This document shows, in pieces, positions 1 through 9,729 of a stretch of 64,000 nucleotides of DNA. This DNA comes from Paraburkholderia acidicola. Lineage in GTDB: Bacteria > Pseudomonadota > Gammaproteobacteria > Burkholderiales > Burkholderiaceae. A program made the translations under genes and the position numbers. Below the pieces are notes generated by a model. The model did not search any database. It saw only the letters and a list, made by a program, of their open reading frames with translations, and was not told the origin of the DNA. The stretch spans positions 558,001-622,000 of the forward strand of contig NZ_MTZV01000002.1 of assembly GCF_002362315.1 (NCBI RefSeq), written 5' to 3'. The first letter of the stretch is position 1. The number at the start of each line of letters is the position of its first letter.

Positions 1-2
1 AA

Positions 3-2999
3 ATGCGCTCTGCGCGCATCCAGGACGCACTGCGCGAAGGCCAGGAACTCATCGTCCAGGTCGAAAAGGAAGAGCGCGGCAACAAGGGCGCAGCCCTCAC
101 CACCTTCATTTCGCTGGCCGGACGCTACCTCGTCCTGATGCCGAACAACCCGCGCGGCGGCGGTGTATCGCGCCGGATCGAAGGCGACGACCGCCAGGAA
201 CTGCGCGAAACCATGGCGCAGCTGGAACTGCCGGAAGGCATGAGCATCATCGCCCGCACGGCCGGCATCGGTCGTAGTGCGGAAGAGCTGCAGTGGGACC
301 TGAACTACCTGATGCAACTGTGGCGCGCCATCGAAGCCGCGTCGCAAAGCGGTTCGAACGGTCAGCCGATGCTGATTTACCTCGAATCGAGCCTCGTGAT
401 CCGCGCGATTCGCGACTACTTCCAGCCGGATATCGGCGAAATCCTGATCGACACGACCGAAATCCATGACCAGGCACGCGCCTTCATGGATATCGTGATG
501 CCGGACAATGTCAGCAAGGTGAAGCGGTATCACGACGATGTGCCGCTCTTCTCGCGCTTCCAGATCGAACATCAGATCGAAACCGCCTATTCCCGCACGG
601 TGCCGCTGCCGTCGGGTGGCGCGATCGTGATCGACCACACCGAAGCGCTCGTCGCGATCGACGTGAACTCGGCACGCGCCACCAAGGGCGCCGACATCGA
701 GGAAACAGCCGCGCGCACGAACCTCGAAGCCGCCGACGAAGTCGCCCGCCAGTTGCGTCTGCGCGACCTGGGCGGCCTGATCGTGATCGACTTCATCGAT
801 ATGGAATCGGCGAAGAGCCAGCGCGACGTCGAGCAACGCCTGAAAGACGCGCTCAAGCACGATCGTGCGCGCGTCCAGATGGGCAAGATCTCGCGCTTCG
901 GCCTGATGGAACTGTCGCGCCAGCGGCTACGCCCGGCGCTGTCCGAGGGCAGCCATGTGACCTGCCCGCGCTGTAACGGCACGGGCCACATCCGCGATAC
1001 CGAATCGTCCGCGCTGCAAGTGCTGCGGATCATTCAGGAAGAAGCAATGAAGGAAAACACCGCGGCGATCCACTGCCAGGTGCCGGTCGAAGTGACCGCC
1101 TTCCTGCTGAACGAAAAGCGCGCGGAAATCAACAAGATCGAATCGCGCTTCAAGGTCAACGTCGTGTTGATCCCGAACAAGCATCTCGATACGCCGCACT
1201 ACAAGCTCGAGCGCCTGCGTCACGACGACACGCGCCTCGACGAGCCGCGTGCTTCGTGGAAGATGGCCGAAGAAGCGGCGCACGAACTGGAGTCGGAAAC
1301 CGGCTACAGCAAGCGCACCGAGGAAGTAAAGCCCAAGCAGGAAGCCGTGGTAAAGGGCATCACGCCGGAAAAACCGGCGCCGAGCGCTGCGGCCAGGCCG
1401 GCAGCGGCTGCACCGACGCCGGCACCGGTCGCGGTGACACCGGCTGCAGGCGGTTTCATCGGCTGGTTGAAGAATCTGTTCGGCGTGCAGCCGGCTGCGC
1501 CGGCTCCGGCCCCCGCACCGGCCGAAAAGCCGACGCGTCCGGCCCGCGAACAGCGCACCGAACGCGGTGAACGCAGTGGCGAGCGCAATCGCAACCGTCG
1601 TGGCGGCGCAGGTCCGCGCGGCGAAAACGCTACCGGTAACCGTCCGGGACAGCAGCCGCAACGCCAGGAGCGTGAACCGCGCGAAGGCCGTGAGCCACGC
1701 GAACCGCGTGAAAGCCGCGAGCCGCGCGAAGCACGTGGCGGTCGCGATCAGCGTGAGGGCCGTGAAGGTCGTGAAGGCCGTGGCGAGCGCACCGAGCGTG
1801 GTCAGGATCGCACCGAACGCGTCGAAGCTACCGAAGCCGCCCCGCGCGCTGAGCGTGGTGACCGTCAGGAACGTGGCGATCGGCAACCGCGCGGCGAGCG
1901 TGGTGAGCGCCGCAAGCAGCAGCCCGAAGCCGTAGAAGCACAAACCCAGGACGAAACCCTGAACGCCGCCGCTCTTGCTGCGGCTCAATCGGCGCCCGGC
2001 GAAGGCCAGCCCCCGATCGATCAGGAAGCCACATCGCGTGAAGGCGAAGAGCGTCGTCGTCGCCGTCGCGGCCGTCGCGGTGGTCGTCGCGAGCGTGAAG
2101 ACGAAAACGGCAGCGAAAATGGCAACGAAAACGCTGGCGAAAACGTCAACGTCAACCACGCAGCCGATGTGGCTGAAGCGGGCGGCGAAACCGAAGGCCA
2201 GGTGGCCCGTGTAGTGACGGAAACGCCCGTGCGTGCGCCGGAACAGGTCGGTCGTCATGAAGCGCCGGTGGCTCAACCGGCAGTGGTGGCAGTGGCCGCT
2301 ACCGCGGTTGCCGCAGAAGCCGTTGTGACGAGCGAAGTCCATGCCGCCGAAACACCGGTGCAGGCCGCCGAGCCGGTTGCAGTGACACATACGCCGCAAG
2401 CCGTCGAGCAAAGCACCGAGCCGGCCGTAGAAGCGCAAGCAACGCCGGCAGTGGCAGCAGCGCAGGAAGAACCGGCTCCGGCCGTGGCAGCATCGATCGA
2501 GCCGACTCCGGCACCGGTCGAAGCCCCGGCAGCCCAGGTGGCACCGGTCGCTGCAGCGCCTGTTGTCGAAGCCGCACCGGTCACGACTGAAACGGCACCA
2601 TCGTTCGTCGCTAGCGAAGCTGCGCCGGCCGTCGCCGTTGAAGCGCCCGCAGCTCCTGTGAGCCAGCCCGTCCAGGTACAGGCAGAGGTAGCCCAACCGA
2701 CGCCGGAACCGGCACCCGTGGCATTCGCGGCACCCGCCGCACCGCAACCGGTAGCAGAACCTGCCGCCGAGCCGGTCCGCGCACCGCAACGCAACGGCCT
2801 GACGACGGAAACGCTGCAGCCGATGCTCGAAAGCGCGGGCCTGGTGTGGGTCAATACCGACGCCAGCAAGCTGCGTGCTGCACAGGATGCCGCTGCGCAA
2901 GCGGTCAAGCCGGCCCGGGTGACGCGCGAGCGCAAACCGCTGCCGCCGCTCGATGCCGCGCCGATGCAACAGGTCGAAACGGGCAAATCGCAGCAGTAG
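3..2999 (+). CDS. rne: Ribonuclease E, 5'-truncated by the window edge
   Basis: RNase E is the endonuclease that starts decay of most mRNAs and matures rRNA and tRNA at the inner membrane, and it scaffolds the degradosome. The 998 visible residues begin inside the gene. The metal-binding aspartates fall at visible residues 220 (AIDVNS) and 263 (VIDFID), and the zinc-link CPRC at 321-324. These equal E. coli D303, D346 and C404/C407 with a constant offset of 83, so about 83 residues, including part of the S1 domain, are missing upstream. After about residue 430 the protein becomes disordered. It has an Arg/Glu/Gly-rich tract with REPR-type repeats (about 530-640), then Ala/Pro/Val-rich sequence, and a more ordered last 60 residues that may be a partner-binding element. 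Identification is secure; the tail's function is inferred. Confidence 0.97.
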   Translation: MRSARIQDALREGQELIVQVEKEERGNKGAALTTFISLAGRYLVLMPNNPRGGGVSRRIEGDDRQELRETMAQLELPEGMSIIARTAGIGRSAEELQWDLNYLMQLWRAIEAASQSGSNGQPMLIYLESSLVIRAIRDYFQPDIGEILIDTTEIHDQARAFMDIVMPDNVSKVKRYHDDVPLFSRFQIEHQIETAYSRTVPLPSGGAIVIDHTEALVAIDVNSARATKGADIEETAARTNLEAADEVARQLRLRDLGGLIVIDFIDMESAKSQRDVEQRLKDALKHDRARVQMGKISRFGLMELSRQRLRPALSEGSHVTCPRCNGTGHIRDTESSALQVLRIIQEEAMKENTAAIHCQVPVEVTAFLLNEKRAEINKIESRFKVNVVLIPNKHLDTPHYKLERLRHDDTRLDEPRASWKMAEEAAHELESETGYSKRTEEVKPKQEAVVKGITPEKPAPSAAARPAAAAPTPAPVAVTPAAGGFIGWLKNLFGVQPAAPAPAPAPAEKPTRPAREQRTERGERSGERNRNRRGGAGPRGENATGNRPGQQPQRQEREPREGREPREPRESREPREARGGRDQREGREGREGRGERTERGQDRTERVEATEAAPRAERGDRQERGDRQPRGERGERRKQQPEAVEAQTQDETLNAAALAAAQSAPGEGQPPIDQEATSREGEERRRRRRGRRGGRREREDENGSENGNENAGENVNVNHAADVAEAGGETEGQVARVVTETPVRAPEQVGRHEAPVAQPAVVAVAATAVAAEAVVTSEVHAAETPVQAAEPVAVTHTPQAVEQSTEPAVEAQATPAVAAAQEEPAPAVAASIEPTPAPVEAPAAQVAPVAAAPVVEAAPVTTETAPSFVASEAAPAVAVEAPAAPVSQPVQVQAEVAQPTPEPAPVAFAAPAAPQPVAEPAAEPVRAPQRNGLTTETLQPMLESAGLVWVNTDASKLRAAQDAAAQAVKPARVTRERKPLPPLDAAPMQQVETGKSQQ

Positions 3000-3032
3000 G
3001 CTGTAATTAATCCGTAGCTGATGTAGTGAAGA

Positions 3033-3058
3033 AGCCCGCCTCCCCGGCGGGCTTTTTC
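3033..3058 (+). terminator. Intrinsic terminator of rne
   Basis: An 8-bp GC-rich stem (AGCCCGCC / GGCGGGCT) with a 5-nt loop is followed by a T run. It lies 34 nt after the rne stop codon. Confidence 0.85.
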
Positions 3059-3142
3059 TTGGCCGTCGGTCGCGCGTTCGCCCCGAGAGCCGTGGGCGTA
3101 GCGTTCCGCTAGAATGAGCGTCTGAATCCCAACCAAATCATC

Positions 3143-4249
3143 ATGTCCTCCCGACGCATCATCCCTCTTACCGATGTCAGCGCAGTGCCGGTTATCGACG
3201 GTCCTGCCCTGGCGCCGAACGGCGTGCTTCACGACACGCTGGCGCGGCCGCTGCGCGATCTGCGCATCTCGGTGACGGATCGCTGCAATTTTCGTTGTGT
3301 CTACTGCATGCCGCGCGCGGTGTTCGACAAGGACTATCCGTTTCTGCCGCACGGCGCGTTGTTGAAATTCGAAGAGATCGAGCGCCTCGCGCGCGTCTTC
3401 GTCGCGCATGGCGTCGAGAAAATCCGCCTCACGGGCGGCGAACCGTTGCTGCGCAAGAACCTCGAATTCCTGATCGAACGTCTGGCGCTGCTGCGCACGC
3501 CTGCTGGCCGTCCACTCGATCTGACGCTCACCACCAACGGCTCGCTGCTCGCGCGCAAGGCGCGCAGCCTGAAAGACGCGGGCCTCACGCGCGTCACGGT
3601 GAGCCTCGACGCACTCGACGACACGCTGTTCCGCCGCATGAACGATGCCGATTTCGCGGTTGCCGACGTACTCGACGGTATCGCGGCCGCACAGGCCGTG
3701 GGGCTCGCGCCGGTGAAGATCAACATGGTCGTCAAGCGCGGGACGAACGATGCCGAAATCATTCCGATGGCGCGCCGCTTCCGCCATTCCGGCGCTGTGC
3801 TGCGCTTCATCGAATACATGGACGTGGGTACGTCGAACGGCTGGAACATGACGGAAGTGCTGCCTTCGGCCGACGTAGTCGCGCGCATTGCCGCGCACTT
3901 TCCGCTCGTGCCGCTCGACGCGCACAGCCCCGCCGAAACCGCGCAACGCTGGGGTTATGTGGATGGCGGCGGCGAGATCGGTGTGATTTCGAGCGTCACG
4001 CGCGCGTTCTGCGGGTCGTGCACGCGGGCGCGTCTGTCGACGGAAGGCAAGCTGTACCTGTGCCTGTTCGCATCGGCGGGACATGATCTGCGCGCGCTCG
4101 TACGCAATGGCTCAAGCGATGCCGAGATCGCCACCGCCGTCGCGCAGATCTGGCACCAGCGCAGCGACCGCTATTCGCAATTGCGCGGCAGCGCCGCCGC
4201 ACAGGATGCGGACGAACGCCGCGTCGAAATGTCGTACATCGGCGGCTAA
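3143..4249 (+). CDS. moaA: GTP 3',8-cyclase MoaA, molybdenum cofactor synthesis
   Basis: MoaA is a radical SAM enzyme that, with MoaC, turns GTP into cyclic pyranopterin monophosphate, the first step of molybdenum cofactor synthesis. The N-terminal 4Fe-4S site CNFRCVYC follows the RISVTDR lead-in, the SAM-binding LTGGEP is present, and the C-terminal second cluster site has the [10 protein letters not shown] pattern plus a further Cys. The protein ends in Gly-Gly, as the family requires for activity. At 368 residues it is slightly longer than E. coli MoaA (329), mostly from an N-terminal extension of about 30 residues. It is followed by mobA after 18 nt and moeA after a further 85 nt, so the three form a cofactor operon. 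A TAGAAT hexamer near 3110 may be its -10 box. Confidence 0.96.
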   Translation: MSSRRIIPLTDVSAVPVIDGPALAPNGVLHDTLARPLRDLRISVTDRCNFRCVYCMPRAVFDKDYPFLPHGALLKFEEIERLARVFVAHGVEKIRLTGGEPLLRKNLEFLIERLALLRTPAGRPLDLTLTTNGSLLARKARSLKDAGLTRVTVSLDALDDTLFRRMNDADFAVADVLDGIAAAQAVGLAPVKINMVVKRGTNDAEIIPMARRFRHSGAVLRFIEYMDVGTSNGWNMTEVLPSADVVARIAAHFPLVPLDAHSPAETAQRWGYVDGGGEIGVISSVTRAFCGSCTRARLSTEGKLYLCLFASAGHDLRALVRNGSSDAEIATAVAQIWHQRSDRYSQLRGSAAAQDADERRVEMSYIGG

Positions 4250-4267
4250 CGCCGTCGTCTCACACCC

Positions 4268-4882
4268 ATGACCATCGATACCGCGCACATCACGGGCCTC
4301 GTGCTCGCAGGCGGCCGCGGGTCACGCATGGGCGGTGTCGACAAGGGCTTGCAGCCGCTGCACGGCGAACCGCTCGCAGCGCACGTGCTGAAGCGGCTCG
4401 CGCCGCAAACCGGGCCACTGCTGATCAGCGCGAACCGCCATCTCGAGCGTTATGCGGAACTGGGCGCACCGTATCGGGCGCGCATCGTCAGCGACACGCT
4501 GCCCGATTTTCCTGGACCGCTCGCGGGGCTACTGGCCGGATTGCAAACGGCCGACACCGCGTTCGTGCTCAGCGCACCGTGCGACACCCCCAACCTGCCC
4601 ACCGATCTCGCCACGCGTCTCGCGCAGGCACTGGACGCCGTGCACGCAGACATCGCCACAGTCGCGACCATTGATACCCAGGGGCAGCGCTCGGTTCATC
4701 CCGTGTTCGTGCTGCTGCGCACTTCGCTGGCCAACGATCTCGCCGCCTTTCTGCAGGCGGGTGAACGTAAGGTGCGCGCGTGGTACGCGCGCCACACGGC
4801 GGTCGAAGTCGTCTTGGATGACGAGCGCGCGTTCTACAATGTGAACTCGTTACAAGAACTCGCCGACCTCGAACGTTCATGA
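4268..4882 (+). CDS. mobA: Molybdenum cofactor guanylyltransferase MobA
   Basis: MobA transfers GMP from GTP to molybdopterin to give the bis-MGD cofactor used by DMSO-reductase-family enzymes such as nitrate reductase and formate dehydrogenase. The 204-residue protein opens with the nucleotidyltransferase signature LAGGRGSRMGGVDKG at about residues 12-26, where the Gly-rich loop and Lys bind GTP. The metal-binding Asp region (SAPCDTP) is at about 97-103. Length matches the family. It sits 18 nt downstream of moaA and upstream of moeA, which fits a shared transcript. Confidence 0.95.
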   Translation: MTIDTAHITGLVLAGGRGSRMGGVDKGLQPLHGEPLAAHVLKRLAPQTGPLLISANRHLERYAELGAPYRARIVSDTLPDFPGPLAGLLAGLQTADTAFVLSAPCDTPNLPTDLATRLAQALDAVHADIATVATIDTQGQRSVHPVFVLLRTSLANDLAAFLQAGERKVRAWYARHTAVEVVLDDERAFYNVNSLQELADLERS

Positions 4883-4967
4883 GGCTCTCCAGGCCACTCG
4901 CCAGCACACCGCCAGTACAGGCCCCGGCAAGTCACCGGACCGCTTCCGGCCGCGACGCTCCCGATTC

Positions 4968-6263
4968 ATGACCACGCCTGACGATCTCTCCCGTTGCGTT
5001 GACCAGTACGACCCACATGCCCTGCCGGTCCATGCCGCGCAGGCCATCGTGCGTCAGTGGGCAACGCCGCTCGCCGACATCGAACGTGTGTCGCTGCACG
5101 ATGCGCTCGACCGCGTGCTCGCCGAAGACATCGTGTCGCCGATCGACGTTCCCGCTCACGACAACTCAGCGATGGACGGCTACGCATTCGACGGCGCAGC
5201 GATCATCGGCGAACCCGGTCACGTCACGCTAACCGTGACCGGCAAGGCGCTCGCCGGGCATCCGTTCGCGGGTACGGTCGCAGCAGGCACCTGCGTGCGC
5301 GTGATGACGGGCGCATGGTTGCCCGCCGGCTGCGACACCGTCGTACCGCAAGAACTCGTCACACGCGAAGGCGAAACGATCCACTTCCCCACCGATGCGC
5401 TGCACGCCGGCGCGAACCGTCGACGCACCGGCGAAGACCTCGCGCGCGGCGGTGTCGCGCTGCATGCCGGACGCATCGTGCGTGCCGGCGATGCCGGTCT
5501 GCTCGCGTCGCTGGGTATTGGCGAAGTGCCAGTGCGGCGGCGTCTGCGCGTCGCGTTCTTCTCGACCGGCGACGAACTGCGCTCGCTGGGCGAGCCGCTT
5601 GCACCAGGCTGCGTGTACGACAGCAACCGCCACACGCTGTCCGCGATGCTGCGCCGGTTGAATCTCGATACGCTCGATCTCGGCGTGGTCCGCGACGAAC
5701 CGACCGCACTCGAAGCCGCGCTACGCGATGCGGCATCGAACGCCGACGTCGTGCTGACATCGGGTGGCGTCTCGGTTGGCGAAGCGGATTTCACGCGCAA
5801 GCTGCTGCAAACGTTTGGCGATGTCGCATTCTGGAGCCTCGCCATGCGGCCGGGCCGCCCGCTCGCGTTCGGCCGCATCTGGTCCGGCGAACGGCCCGGC
5901 GAGGGACAACCCGCGCTATTCTTCGGCTTGCCGGGCAACCCGGTCGCCGTGATGGTGACGTTCTATCAAATCGTGCGCGAAGCGCTGCTCGCCATGGCCG
6001 GCGCAACACCGCAGCCGGTACCGTTGATCGCCGCCACGAGCCGCGAAGCAATCCGCAAACGCGCGGGACGCACTGAATATCAGCGCGGCATCGCAGAGCG
6101 GGATACGAAAGGCCAGTGGCACGTCGTGCCGACCGGTTCGCAAAGTTCAGGCGCGCTCAGTTCGATGAGCGAAGCTAATTGCTTCATCGTGCTCGCGCAC
6201 GAACAGGCCAATATCGACGCAGGAGACACCGTCGATATCATGCTGTTCGACGGGCTTGTCTGA
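4968..6263 (+). CDS. moeA: Molybdopterin molybdenumtransferase MoeA
   Basis: MoeA inserts molybdate into adenylylated molybdopterin made by Mog. The 431-residue protein has the family hallmark PAHDNSAMDGYAF near residues 62-74, the TGDEL and PVYDSN-like (CVYDSN) stretch of the MogA-like subdomain, the SGGVSVGEADF loop at about 265-275 and LPGNPVAV near 322-329. The C-terminal beta-barrel domain follows. Length is typical. It is the third gene of the moaA-mobA-moeA run. Its partner Mog is encoded about 39 kb away at 44888-45508. Confidence 0.95.
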   Translation: MTTPDDLSRCVDQYDPHALPVHAAQAIVRQWATPLADIERVSLHDALDRVLAEDIVSPIDVPAHDNSAMDGYAFDGAAIIGEPGHVTLTVTGKALAGHPFAGTVAAGTCVRVMTGAWLPAGCDTVVPQELVTREGETIHFPTDALHAGANRRRTGEDLARGGVALHAGRIVRAGDAGLLASLGIGEVPVRRRLRVAFFSTGDELRSLGEPLAPGCVYDSNRHTLSAMLRRLNLDTLDLGVVRDEPTALEAALRDAASNADVVLTSGGVSVGEADFTRKLLQTFGDVAFWSLAMRPGRPLAFGRIWSGERPGEGQPALFFGLPGNPVAVMVTFYQIVREALLAMAGATPQPVPLIAATSREAIRKRAGRTEYQRGIAERDTKGQWHVVPTGSQSSGALSSMSEANCFIVLAHEQANIDAGDTVDIMLFDGLV

Positions 6264-6321
6264 TCAGCAGGCCCATGCATCACTTTTCACGCAACTACCT
6301 TGACCAACGGGTTGGACTCAC

Positions 6322-6597
6322 ATGAAAAAACAGCTCTCGTACATTGCACCGGGACCGACTGCCAAGGCGCTGATTCTCGTCTATCTGACCTTCAGCGTAC
6401 CGATCGTGCTGATCGGCGCCCTGCTGGCCTTCTTCCGTTACGGGTCGCTCGAACTGAGTACGGTGTTCAGCGCGTTGCTGCTGAATGCGATCCTCGGTTT
6501 CGTGCTGCTGTGGATTGCATGTCACGCTTATAACTGGGTGGCATCGCGTTTCGGCGGCATCGAGATCCAGCTAAGCGACGTGCCCGAGGAAGCGTAA
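6322..6597 (+). CDS. Small inner-membrane protein, function unknown
   Basis: This 91-residue protein has two predicted transmembrane helices (about residues 16-39 and 47-70) with a short connecting segment, and a C-terminal acidic tail. I do not recognise a named family. It starts 58 nt after moeA. Its TAA stop shares its last A with the ATG of the following acetyltransferase, so the two are translationally coupled and may be co-transcribed with the moa genes. No catalytic motif is visible. It is real on the basis of the coupling and membrane-protein composition; its role is unknown. Confidence 0.8.
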   Translation: MKKQLSYIAPGPTAKALILVYLTFSVPIVLIGALLAFFRYGSLELSTVFSALLLNAILGFVLLWIACHAYNWVASRFGGIEIQLSDVPEEA

Positions 6598-7094
6598 TGG
6601 CTGCCGTAATCCGCGCGGCAACTCCCGCCGATGTCGAAGCGATCTACTCGCTGATCGTCGAACTGGCGGAATTCGAAAAGCTCACGCATCTGCTCACCGC
6701 GACGCAAGCGGGCTTGCACGATGCGCTGTTCGGTGCGCGGGCGTTGACGGAAGCGCTGGTCGCGGAAGACGCCGGCAGCATCGTCGGCTATGCGCTCTTC
6801 TTCCATAATTTCTCGACCTTCGTCGGCCGGCGCGGGTTGTATCTGGAAGACCTGTATGTGCAGCCGTCGCAACGCAGTAGCGGGCTCGGCACCGCGATGC
6901 TGCAACGGCTCGCGGCGCTGGCCGTGGAGCGCGAATGCGGGCGTTTTGAGTGGACGGTGCTCGACTGGAACCAGACGGCCATCGATTTCTATCAGAAGAT
7001 GGGCGCGACGGTGCTGCCCGACTGGCGCGTCGTTCGGATGACCGGGGCCGCGCTCGATGCGCTCGCCGCGAGTGCGGTGCTCAAGGCTGACTGA
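6597..7094 (+). CDS. GNAT-family N-acetyltransferase
   Basis: A single-domain GNAT acetyltransferase of 165 residues, which would move an acetyl group from acetyl-CoA to an unknown amine. The acetyl-CoA-binding motif appears as QRSSGLGTAML (about residues 91-101) after the beta-4 strand LYLEDLYVQP, and the motif B region WTVLDWNQTAIDFYQKMGA lies at about 120-138. This pattern resembles diamine/spermidine-type acetyltransferases and other small GNATs, but the substrate cannot be read from sequence. Its start codon overlaps the stop of the small membrane protein upstream. Confidence 0.9.
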   Translation: MAAVIRAATPADVEAIYSLIVELAEFEKLTHLLTATQAGLHDALFGARALTEALVAEDAGSIVGYALFFHNFSTFVGRRGLYLEDLYVQPSQRSSGLGTAMLQRLAALAVERECGRFEWTVLDWNQTAIDFYQKMGATVLPDWRVVRMTGAALDALAASAVLKAD

Positions 7095-7176
7095 ATCTTT
7101 TAGTGATTCGAACGCCGCGTGGCATATGGCCTATCCACGCGGTTTATGCTTGCTTCACCGGCACTGAAACCGATCT

Positions 7177-8676
7177 CTACGACTCGTCCGTATCAGCCCC
7201 ACTCACCGCATCACCCAGCAGGCCGCTTGCCTGCTCGCCGGGTAACGCTTCGACGTCGCGTAGCTTGCGGCCCATTGCGCGCGTGCGCACCTCGGCGGCT
7301 TCGATCGATCGGGTGACGGTTTCGAGCTGTGTCTTGGTTCTCGCCAGCACGTCGCCGAACTTGCCGAATTCCGTCTTCACCGCGCCGAGCACCTGCCACA
7401 CTTCGCTCGAACGCTTCTCGATCGCGAGCGTCCTGAAGCCCATCTGCAGACTGTTCAGCAATGCCGTGAGCGTCGTCGGCCCGGCAATCGTCACGCGATA
7501 TTCGCGCTGTAGCAAGTCTGTCAGACCCGTGCGGCGTAGGACCTCCGCGTAGAGCCCTTCAGTCGGCAGATAGAGCAGCGCGAAGTCGGTGGTGTGCGGC
7601 GGCGACACGTATTTCTCCGCGATCGAGCGTGCTTCGGCGCGCACCCGCGCCTCGAGCGCGCGCGATGCTTCTTCAACCGCGACCGGGTCGGCCCGCTCCT
7701 GCGCATCGATCAAGCGTTCGTAGTCCTCGCGCGGAAATTTCGCGTCGAGTGGCAGCCATACGGGCACAGGCACACCATCCGCCGATGTGTTGCCCGGCAA
7801 GCGAATCGCGAACTCGACGCGCTCATTACTCTTCGGCACAGTCGCGACATTCTTCGCGTATTGATCGGGTGTCAGCAACTGTTCGAGCAGCGCCTCGAGC
7901 TGCACTTCGCCCCAGGTGCCGCGCGTCTTCACATTGGTCAGCACCTTCTTCAGGTCGCCAACGCCCGCGGCCAGCGTCTGCATCTCGCCGAGCCCGCGAT
8001 GTACCTGCTCCAGTCGATCTGAAACGAGCTTGAACGATTCGCCAAGACGCTGTTCGAGCGTTGCGTGCAGTTTCTCGTCGACCGTGCGGCGCATCTCTTC
8101 GAGCTTCGTCGCGTTGTTCGTCTCGATGTCTTTCAGGCGCTGTTCGATCGTCGCGCGCACTTCGCCGAAGCGGCGGTCGTTCGCTTCGGTCAGTTGCGAA
8201 AGCTGTTGCGTCAGCGTGTCGCCGAAGCGCTTCAACGCCGAGCCCTGTTCGTCGCGCGCATGCTGGGCCTGTAGTTGCAGGCTCTGGCGTACCGCTTCGA
8301 GTTGCTGTGCATTGGTCTCGGTGAGCTTCATCAGCTGCTGCGCGAAACCGTCGATCTGACTGTTCTGCACCGTCGCGATGCTTGTCAGCTGCGCGGCCAG
8401 CGTCTGCTGGAACTGCGCGAAGCCGCCGCTCAGTTCGGTGCGCGACGTACGCGCGGTGTCGACGATCTCGCTGCGCAGTTCGCGCTCGAGCCGTTCGAAT
8501 GCACGCGTCTGCGTGTCGGTTGCGGCGACCGTGCGGTCCCCAAGTTCACCGAGTTCAGTCAGCAACGCGTCCTGGTGCGAGCGCCCCGCTCCGCGCATCA
8601 GGATCAGCAGCGCTATCACGAGCGCCACAGCAAGCGCGACGATCACGACGATCGCCGCTACGAGAGTCATCGTCAT
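7177..8676 (-). CDS. rmuC: DNA recombination protein RmuC
   Basis: RmuC-family proteins limit recombination at inverted repeats and are thought to act as nucleases. The 499-residue protein has one N-terminal transmembrane helix (about residues 5-27), a long coiled-coil stretch rich in Gln, Glu and Leu (about 30-215), and then the conserved RmuC domain. Recognisable stretches there are GTWGEVQLEALLEQLL (about 253-268) and PLDAKFPREDY (about 309-319). Length is typical. Its ATG overlaps the stop of the upstream hydroxyacid reductase by 4 nt, so the two are probably one transcript. Confidence 0.94.
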   Translation of the reverse strand: MTMTLVAAIVVIVALAVALVIALLILMRGAGRSHQDALLTELGELGDRTVAATDTQTRAFERLERELRSEIVDTARTSRTELSGGFAQFQQTLAAQLTSIATVQNSQIDGFAQQLMKLTETNAQQLEAVRQSLQLQAQHARDEQGSALKRFGDTLTQQLSQLTEANDRRFGEVRATIEQRLKDIETNNATKLEEMRRTVDEKLHATLEQRLGESFKLVSDRLEQVHRGLGEMQTLAAGVGDLKKVLTNVKTRGTWGEVQLEALLEQLLTPDQYAKNVATVPKSNERVEFAIRLPGNTSADGVPVPVWLPLDAKFPREDYERLIDAQERADPVAVEEASRALEARVRAEARSIAEKYVSPPHTTDFALLYLPTEGLYAEVLRRTGLTDLLQREYRVTIAGPTTLTALLNSLQMGFRTLAIEKRSSEVWQVLGAVKTEFGKFGDVLARTKTQLETVTRSIEAAEVRTRAMGRKLRDVEALPGEQASGLLGDAVSGADTDES

Positions 8677-9662
8677 GCGCGCGCCTTCCCCAGCACTTCG
8701 GGATTGATCGGATTCGGTGGATGCCCCGCTTGTGGACCGACACCGAGCGCCGCGATCAGATTGTCCGCGGCAAGGTTGGCCATCGCGCGGCGGGTCGATT
8801 CGGTCGCGCTCGCGATATGCGGCGTGAGCACGACGTTCGGCACCGTCAGCAACGCCGGGTTGAGCTTCGGTTCGCCTTCGTAGACATCGAGCCCGGCCGC
8901 CGCAATCCGCTTCGCGCGCAACGCGTCGACCAGCGCCGCGTCGTCGACGATGCCGCCGCGTGCGATGTTCGTCAGCGTGGCGGTGGGCTTCATCAGCGCG
9001 AGTTCAGCGGCACCGATCGTGTGATGGCTTTCCTTCGTATAGGGCAACACGAGCACCACGTGATCGGCCTGCTGCAGCAACGCTTCTTTCGATACGTACT
9101 GCGCGTTCAGTTCGGCTTCGATGGCCGGCGCGACGCGCGAACGGTTGTGATAGATCACACGCATGTTGAAACCGCGCGCACGGCGCGCAAGCGCCTGACC
9201 GATGCGGCCCATGCCGACGATACCCAGCGTCGCCCCATACACGTCTGTGCCAAGAAAACCGTCGTAAGCCCACTTCTGCCAGTGGCCTGCGCGCAGCCAG
9301 TGCTCCGACTCTGCGATGCGGCGCGCAGTTGCCATCATCAGTGCCCAGCCAAAATCGGCGGTCGATTCGTTCAGCACGTCCGGCGTGTTCGTGCCCAGCA
9401 CGTTTGCCGCATTGAACGCATTCATGTCGAAGTTGTTGTAGCCGACCGCCATGTTCGACACCACGCGCAGACGCGGTGCCGCGGCCAGCACGGCCGCACC
9501 GACCGGGTCGCCGGCCGTCAGGGCGCCGTCGCAGTCCGCGAGCCGCCGCGTAAATTCATCGGCCTCGAGAACGTCGCCGTCATTCCAGTCGACGTTGAAA
9601 TACTGTTTGAGCCGCTCGATCACGTCCGGAAAAATCGGACGCGCAACCAGAATCTTCTGCAT
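8673..9662 (-). CDS. NAD(P)-dependent 2-hydroxyacid dehydrogenase (glyoxylate/hydroxypyruvate reductase type)
   Basis: A D-2-hydroxyacid dehydrogenase that would reduce glyoxylate, hydroxypyruvate or 2-ketogluconate. The Rossmann fingerprint GMGRIG follows LGIVG at about residue 150. The catalytic set is visible as Arg in NIARGG, Glu in EGEP and His in TPHIASAT. I chose the ATG at 9662 (MQKILVARP), where the family begins; the longer frame adds 17 unrelated residues. At 329 residues it is close to GhrB/TkrA, but the substrate cannot be decided. It overlaps rmuC downstream. Confidence 0.92.
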   Translation of the reverse strand: MQKILVARPIFPDVIERLKQYFNVDWNDGDVLEADEFTRRLADCDGALTAGDPVGAAVLAAAPRLRVVSNMAVGYNNFDMNAFNAANVLGTNTPDVLNESTADFGWALMMATARRIAESEHWLRAGHWQKWAYDGFLGTDVYGATLGIVGMGRIGQALARRARGFNMRVIYHNRSRVAPAIEAELNAQYVSKEALLQQADHVVLVLPYTKESHHTIGAAELALMKPTATLTNIARGGIVDDAALVDALRAKRIAAAGLDVYEGEPKLNPALLTVPNVVLTPHIASATESTRRAMANLAADNLIAALGVGPQAGHPPNPINPEVLGKARA

Positions 9663-9729
9663 TACATCGCTCCAGAAACCGCGCTGCACGTCGCCACCCG
9701 AGGGCACGCACACACGCTATCAGCCGCAT

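Noticed and set aside
927..2969. Long antisense frame of 680 codons inside rne
   Set aside because: It mirrors the rne coding strand; composition is Arg/Cys-rich with no domain, as expected from high third-position GC.
2273..4084. Antisense frame of 603 codons across rne and moaA
   Set aside because: It spans two well-supported genes and a terminator, and has no recognisable domain.
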